The position numbers and the translations under genes were made by a program. The notes beneath the pieces were generated by a model that was given only the letters and a program-made list of their open reading frames with translations, did no database searches and had not been told where the DNA came from. This document shows positions 5,885-8,825 of a stretch of DNA of 8,825 bases, in pieces (within the stretch, counting starts at the first letter, position 1; each line of letters begins with the position of its first letter). This DNA is from Paramuribaculum sp. (GTDB lineage: Bacteria; Bacteroidota; Bacteroidia; Bacteroidales; Muribaculaceae), in NCBI GenBank assembly GCA_029051965.1, contig JAIDJZ010000191.1, positions 1 to 8,825 of the forward strand, in the 5' to 3' direction.

Positions 5885-7660
5885 TTATTTGTAGATCGGG
5901 CCATAGTTCATGCAGGCGCGGTAGTCGGAGCCTTCTTTGTCCATTCCGAATGCGTTCCATGCCGAGGGACGGAAGATGTCGTCTTCTGGAATGTTGTGCA
6001 TGCAGACGGGGATGCGCAGAATCGATGCGAGCGTGATCAGGTCGCGGCCGATATGTCCGTAGGATATTGCACCGTGGTTTGCACCCCAGTTGTTCATGAC
6101 TGAGTAGACGTCGCGGAAGGCGGGTTTGTCGCAGAGTCGGGGCACGAACCATGTTGTCGGCCATGTCGGGTCGGTCCGTTTGTCGAGAACCTTGTTGATT
6201 TCGGGATCGACGTCGACGGTCCATCCTTCTGCGATCTGGAGAACCGGTCCGAGGCCTTTGACCAGATTCAGACGGCTCATGGTCACAGGCATGCCGCCTT
6301 TTGTCAGGAAGTTGGACGAGAAGCCTCCTCCGCGGAAGTAGTCGCGGTTTGCGGGATACCATGTGGTTGCCTTGAGGCATGCGTCCATGTCGGCGTCGGT
6401 CATTTCCCAGGACGGTTTCATGCAGGGTTCGCCCTGAGCGTTGAGCGATGCGCCTGTCGCGTCGAGGGTGGTGGCTCCTGAGTTGATGAGGTGGATGATA
6501 CCGCCCGATGCGCGTCCGGTCAGTTCCTTGCCGGTGACGCGCCGTACAGCTTCCGGACTCCAGTAGGTGCGGACGTCGGAGAACATCTGTCCGCGTCCGG
6601 TCAGCAGATGTCCGAAGAGCATTGCAACTCCGTTGCAGGCGTCGTTTTCCGTCGCGAGCACATAGGCTTCACGGATTCCGTTCCAGTCAAACGATGTGTT
6701 CAGAAGGGCTTCTGTGAAGTCTCCGTTCGGTTTCCAGTCGGTCCACTGCCGCTGGCCCTGGAATCCGCCTGCGATAGCGTTGTGGCCGAGAGCTTCTTCC
6801 TTGAATCCCATTTCCTTGAGTCTGGGATTTCCGTTCATCAGGTCGCGGACGATAAGAGTCATCTTGACGATAAACTCCCAGTCGGCGTCTTTCTGCTGGC
6901 GTGTCTTTGCCTTTTCGGGAGAGTTGGCGATGTCGTCGCCTTCGTTTGTCTTGCAGTGTTTTTCGGTCCAGGCCATTGCTTTGGCAAATTCTTCCTGATC
7001 GAAGATTCCTTCTTCCATGCGGCGCAGGATTTCGGTCTCATCGACGCTCTCATTGCGCATTCCGAGATATTCCTGGAAGAAGTCGGGGTTGACGATCGAT
7101 CCGGCGATGCCCATGCACATCGATCCGATCGAAAGATAGCTTTTCCCTCTCATACACGCAACGGCGACTGCCGAACGGGCAAAGCGCAGCAGTTTTTCGG
7201 CAACGTCTGCGGGGATGGTGTTGTCGTCGAGGTCCTGCACGTCGCGTCCGTAGATTCCGAATGCCGGCAGCCCTTTCTGGGCATGTGCTGCGAGGACTGC
7301 TGCCAGATATACGGCTCCGGGACGTTCGGTCCCGTTGAATCCCCAGACGGCTTTGGGCCAGTAGGGGTTCATGTCCATAGTTTCTGATCCGTAGCACCAG
7401 CATGAGGTCACGGTTATAGTTGCTCCGACGCCTTCGCGTTCGAATTTTTCCGCACAGAGGGCTGTCTCTTCGACACGTCCGATAGTTGAATCGGCAATCA
7501 CACATTCAACCGGCGTTCCGTCGGGGTAGCGGAGGTTTGAGCTGATCAGTTCGGCTACGGCTTTCGCCAGGGCCATTGTTTTGTCTTCTAATGATTCGCG
7601 AACGCCTCCCTGGCGACCGTCGATGGTCGGACGGATTCCGATTTTCGGATAAGTTTTCAT
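5885..7660 (-). CDS. fucI: L-fucose isomerase
   Basis: This 591-residue cytosolic enzyme has the same length as E. coli FucI. It is a manganese-dependent aldose-ketose isomerase converting L-fucose to L-fuculose, and members also act on D-arabinose. It opens [20 protein letters not shown], the usual start of the family. The metal and catalytic residues align one position later than in E. coli: E338 in [10 protein letters not shown]362 in MFSDVR and H529 in WGANHG. Other conserved parts are [12 protein letters not shown] (174-185), [11 protein letters not shown] (298-308) and [11 protein letters not shown] (393-403). The frame is intact to TAA. It is the first gene of the operon, with fucA 20 bases downstream. 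A Bacteroidetes promoter element lies about 125 bases upstream, giving a leader of roughly 115 bases. Confidence 0.97.
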   Translation of the reverse strand: MKTYPKIGIRPTIDGRQGGVRESLEDKTMALAKAVAELISSNLRYPDGTPVECVIADSTIGRVEETALCAEKFEREGVGATITVTSCWCYGSETMDMNPYWPKAVWGFNGTERPGAVYLAAVLAAHAQKGLPAFGIYGRDVQDLDDNTIPADVAEKLLRFARSAVAVACMRGKSYLSIGSMCMGIAGSIVNPDFFQEYLGMRNESVDETEILRRMEEGIFDQEEFAKAMAWTEKHCKTNEGDDIANSPEKAKTRQQKDADWEFIVKMTLIVRDLMNGNPRLKEMGFKEEALGHNAIAGGFQGQRQWTDWKPNGDFTEALLNTSFDWNGIREAYVLATENDACNGVAMLFGHLLTGRGQMFSDVRTYWSPEAVRRVTGKELTGRASGGIIHLINSGATTLDATGASLNAQGEPCMKPSWEMTDADMDACLKATTWYPANRDYFRGGGFSSNFLTKGGMPVTMSRLNLVKGLGPVLQIAEGWTVDVDPEINKVLDKRTDPTWPTTWFVPRLCDKPAFRDVYSVMNNWGANHGAISYGHIGRDLITLASILRIPVCMHNIPEDDIFRPSAWNAFGMDKEGSDYRACMNYGPIYK

Positions 7661-7732
7661 GATCTATGATTTGAATTGAGTAATAGTGAATTTGATCAGG
7701 TTGATTCTCTTTACCGGCAGCCCGGATGGCGG

Positions 7733-7759
7733 GGCCGGATTCTGTTGTCGGCCGGAATC
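7733..7759. repeat. Pair of GGCCGGAWTC direct repeats in the fucI leader
   Basis: GGCCGGATTC at 7733-7742 and GGCCGGAATC at 7750-7759 are direct repeats 17 bp apart, differing at one base. They lie just downstream of the predicted fucI transcription start (near 7777), where a repressor could bind. The shorter core CGGATTC recurs at 7853-7859 and 7880-7886 upstream of the promoter and again inside the fucI start at 7632-7638. The word suits local base composition, so chance is a real possibility. Confidence 0.4.
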
Positions 7760-7783
7760 GATACGGCCGAGCGATATTTTTTT

Positions 7784-7816
7784 CAAATTTACGAGAAAAG
7801 ATTTGGAAATCGGCAA
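7784..7816 (-). promoter_or_regulatory. Predicted promoter of the fuc operon
   Basis: On the minus strand, the exact -7 consensus TAAATTTG (7784-7791) is preceded by a TTG (7814-7816) at 22 bases. That is compatible with the Bacteroidetes TTTG / TAnnTTTG promoter, with spacing at the long end. The start of transcription would be near 7777, leaving a leader of about 115 bases before the fucI ATG at 7660. No regulator gene is next to it in the window, so the inducer-responsive factor is unknown. Confidence 0.55.
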
Positions 7817-7907
7817 CTGTTCGGAAAAAAAAACGTTGCGCGGGACAGAAACCGGATTCAGATGGAGTGTGAAGTTGTGCGGATTCGGGAAGAAAAAGAA
7901 TTTTTTA

Positions 7908-7939
7908 TTTGGAAAATTCGAAAATAAGGGCTAACTTGC
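7908..7939 (+). promoter_or_regulatory. Possible promoter of the recombinase gene
   Basis: A plus-strand TTTG at 7908-7911 is followed after 20 bases by TAACTTGC at 7932-7939, an imperfect TAnnTTTG (the third T of TTTG is missing). Transcription would start near 7945, about 40 bases before the ATG at 7988, a sensible distance. The imperfect -7 box makes this tentative. Confidence 0.35.
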
Positions 7940-7987
7940 GGTTGGAAGCATTCCGGTAAAAAAAAGAAACCCGACAATCCGACAGCC

Positions 7988-8825
7988 ATGATTACGAAGT
8001 TTCTGAAATATCTGCTTTCCGAACAGGGGCTTTCGCCTCTAACGGTTGAGGCTTACGGACGCGATCTGCGCCAGTGGGCTGACTATGCGACCGGCGGGGG
8101 ACGTTATGAATTGCGCCCTGAGACAGCCTCGCTCAATGATTTGCGACTGTGGCTCGCTGATGTTTCCCGAAAGGGAGCCTCGCCGCGCACGATCCGTCGG
8201 AAGGTTCAGTCGCTGAGGGGGTTCTTCAACTATCTTATGAGATTTCACGGACTGTCGGACAATCCGGCAGCCGAGCTGACGGCTCCGCGGGCTCCGCGTA
8301 ATCTTCCGGTCTATGTCCGCACGGAAGAGACTATGGCGATGCTTGATGCGGAGGAGTCCTGTGGCGACGGTTCGTTTGAATCAGCCCGCAATCTGCTGAT
8401 TATTGATCTGCTATATTCGACCGGGCTGCGGTGTTCGGAGCTGATCGGTCTGCGCGACTGTCATGTCGATACGGTCAAGCGTGAACTAAAAGTGGTCGGA
8501 AAGCGTAATAAAGAGCGTATAGTTCCTTTTGGTTACGAGCTCTCTGAAATGATTGACCGCTATCGATCGCTCCGTGACGAGGCTGTCGGTTTCACGACCG
8601 AATTTCTTTTCGTCCGTCAGGATGGACGCCCTCTCTATCGCAAGATGGTCTACAATGTTGTCCACGGGGCAATGGAAGGGCGGGTCCACGCGTCGCGGCT
8701 GAGTCCCCACGTGCTTCGCCATTCGTTTGCGACGGATATGCTCAATTCCGGAGCGGAACTGACGTCTGTCCAGCAGCTACTCGGTCACTCTTCACTCTCG
8801 ACAACACAGGTATATACACATATAT
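7988..8825 (+). CDS. xerC: XerC-type tyrosine recombinase (3' end cut by window edge)
   Basis: The first 279 residues of a tyrosine recombinase are present, and the frame is open to the right edge. ATG 7988 begins MITKFLKYLLSEQGLSPLTV, the start of the N-terminal core-binding (SAM-like) domain (about 1-95), so almost nothing is missing at the front. The catalytic domain has all expected residues: R148 in STGLRCSEL, K172 in VVGKRNKER, H241 and R244 in SPHVLRHSFA, H267 in LLGHSS, and the nucleophile Y276 in TTQVYTH. Only a short C-terminal tail should be missing. The family resolves chromosome dimers at dif with a partner Xer protein. GKRNKERIVPFG and FVRQDGRPLYRKMVYN resemble the chromosomal XerC of Bacteroidales more than a phage or transposon integrase. 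An integrase role is not excluded, but no attachment site or cargo is visible. It is divergent from fucI. Confidence 0.88.
   Translation, partial: MITKFLKYLLSEQGLSPLTVEAYGRDLRQWADYATGGGRYELRPETASLNDLRLWLADVSRKGASPRTIRRKVQSLRGFFNYLMRFHGLSDNPAAELTAPRAPRNLPVYVRTEETMAMLDAEESCGDGSFESARNLLIIDLLYSTGLRCSELIGLRDCHVDTVKRELKVVGKRNKERIVPFGYELSEMIDRYRSLRDEAVGFTTEFLFVRQDGRPLYRKMVYNVVHGAMEGRVHASRLSPHVLRHSFATDMLNSGAELTSVQQLLGHSSLSTTQVYTHI

Larger units (their letters stand above)
7661..7987. other. Divergent intergenic region between fucI and xerC
   Basis: This is a 327-bp non-coding stretch with promoters expected on both strands. Its left part forms the fucI leader. Its middle holds the predicted fucI promoter (7784-7816) and a run of nine A at 7825-7833. 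Its right part is AT-rich, with an A-run at 7958-7965 and a short tandem CCGACA pair (7971-7976 and 7979-7984) just before the recombinase ATG. CGGATTC-like words recur through it (see separate entry). No tRNA, small ORF with a credible start context, or intrinsic terminator was recognised. Short open frames here are poorly supported. Confidence 0.8.

Noticed and set aside
5865..6380. A long N-terminal extension of fucA (172 extra codons)
   Set aside because: The extra part is Arg/Pro-rich, overlaps the fucI coding region in another frame and has no aldolase homology. Homology begins exactly at the ATG at 5864, which is 20 bases after the fucI stop.
6491..7387. A 298-codon open frame on the plus strand antisense to fucI
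   Set aside because: It is fully inside the intact fucose isomerase gene, shows no recognisable domain or start context, and is explained by codon use of fucI.
7676..7934. Two overlapping plus-strand frames of 82-83 codons upstream of xerC
   Set aside because: They cover the predicted fucI promoter and leader, have AT-driven Lys/Phe/Arg composition and no recognisable motif. A coding role would conflict with the divergent promoter region.
7988..8825. The recombinase as the integrase of a mobile island covering the fuc operon
   Set aside because: The protein resembles chromosomal XerC. I see no tRNA-derived direct repeats, excisionase, mobilisation genes or shift in base use at the operon edges.

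Overview
The window looks like a chromosomal segment of a Bacteroidales bacterium. A gut Muribaculaceae-like genome (Duncaniella or Muribaculum type) is my best guess. This is inferred from the style of the RpoC and XerC proteins, a DUF4494-family gene, Bacteroidetes-type promoter elements (TAnnTTTG at -7) in place of sigma70 boxes, A-rich leaders in place of clear Shine-Dalgarno sites, and a Bacteroides-like fucose gene order. I could not run any search, so the taxonomy is a judgement from recognised families.

Layout, left to right. (1) The 3' end of rpoC (+) with a strong intrinsic terminator. (2) Facing it, a small minus-strand gene for an exported, extremely histidine-rich basic peptide that ends in a natural run of six histidines. 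(3) A two-gene minus-strand unit: a DUF4494 protein, then a YggS/PLPBP pyridoxal-phosphate homeostasis protein, with overlapping stop and start codons and a good Bacteroidetes promoter upstream. (4) A four-gene minus-strand L-fucose operon transcribed fucI, fucA, fucK, fucP. (5) A 327-bp divergent intergenic region. (6) A plus-strand XerC-type tyrosine recombinase cut off by the right edge just after its catalytic tyrosine.

The fucose genes make a complete route. FucP imports L-fucose with protons, FucI isomerises it to L-fuculose, FucK phosphorylates it to L-fuculose-1-phosphate, and FucA cleaves that to dihydroxyacetone phosphate and L-lactaldehyde. This fits a gut organism using fucose from host mucin or diet. 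No fucose regulator, mutarotase, fucosidase or lactaldehyde-handling gene is visible here, so those functions must be encoded elsewhere if present.

I do not see a convincing undescribed system. Most of the window is ordinary core metabolism and housekeeping. The points most worth a second look are the His-rich exported peptide, the DUF4494-yggS coupling, a His-to-Gln change in the expected metal-binding motif of FucA, repeated CGGATTC-like words around the fuc promoter, and the unusual neighbours of rpoC and xerC. There is no tRNA, rRNA, CRISPR array or insertion sequence that I can support.
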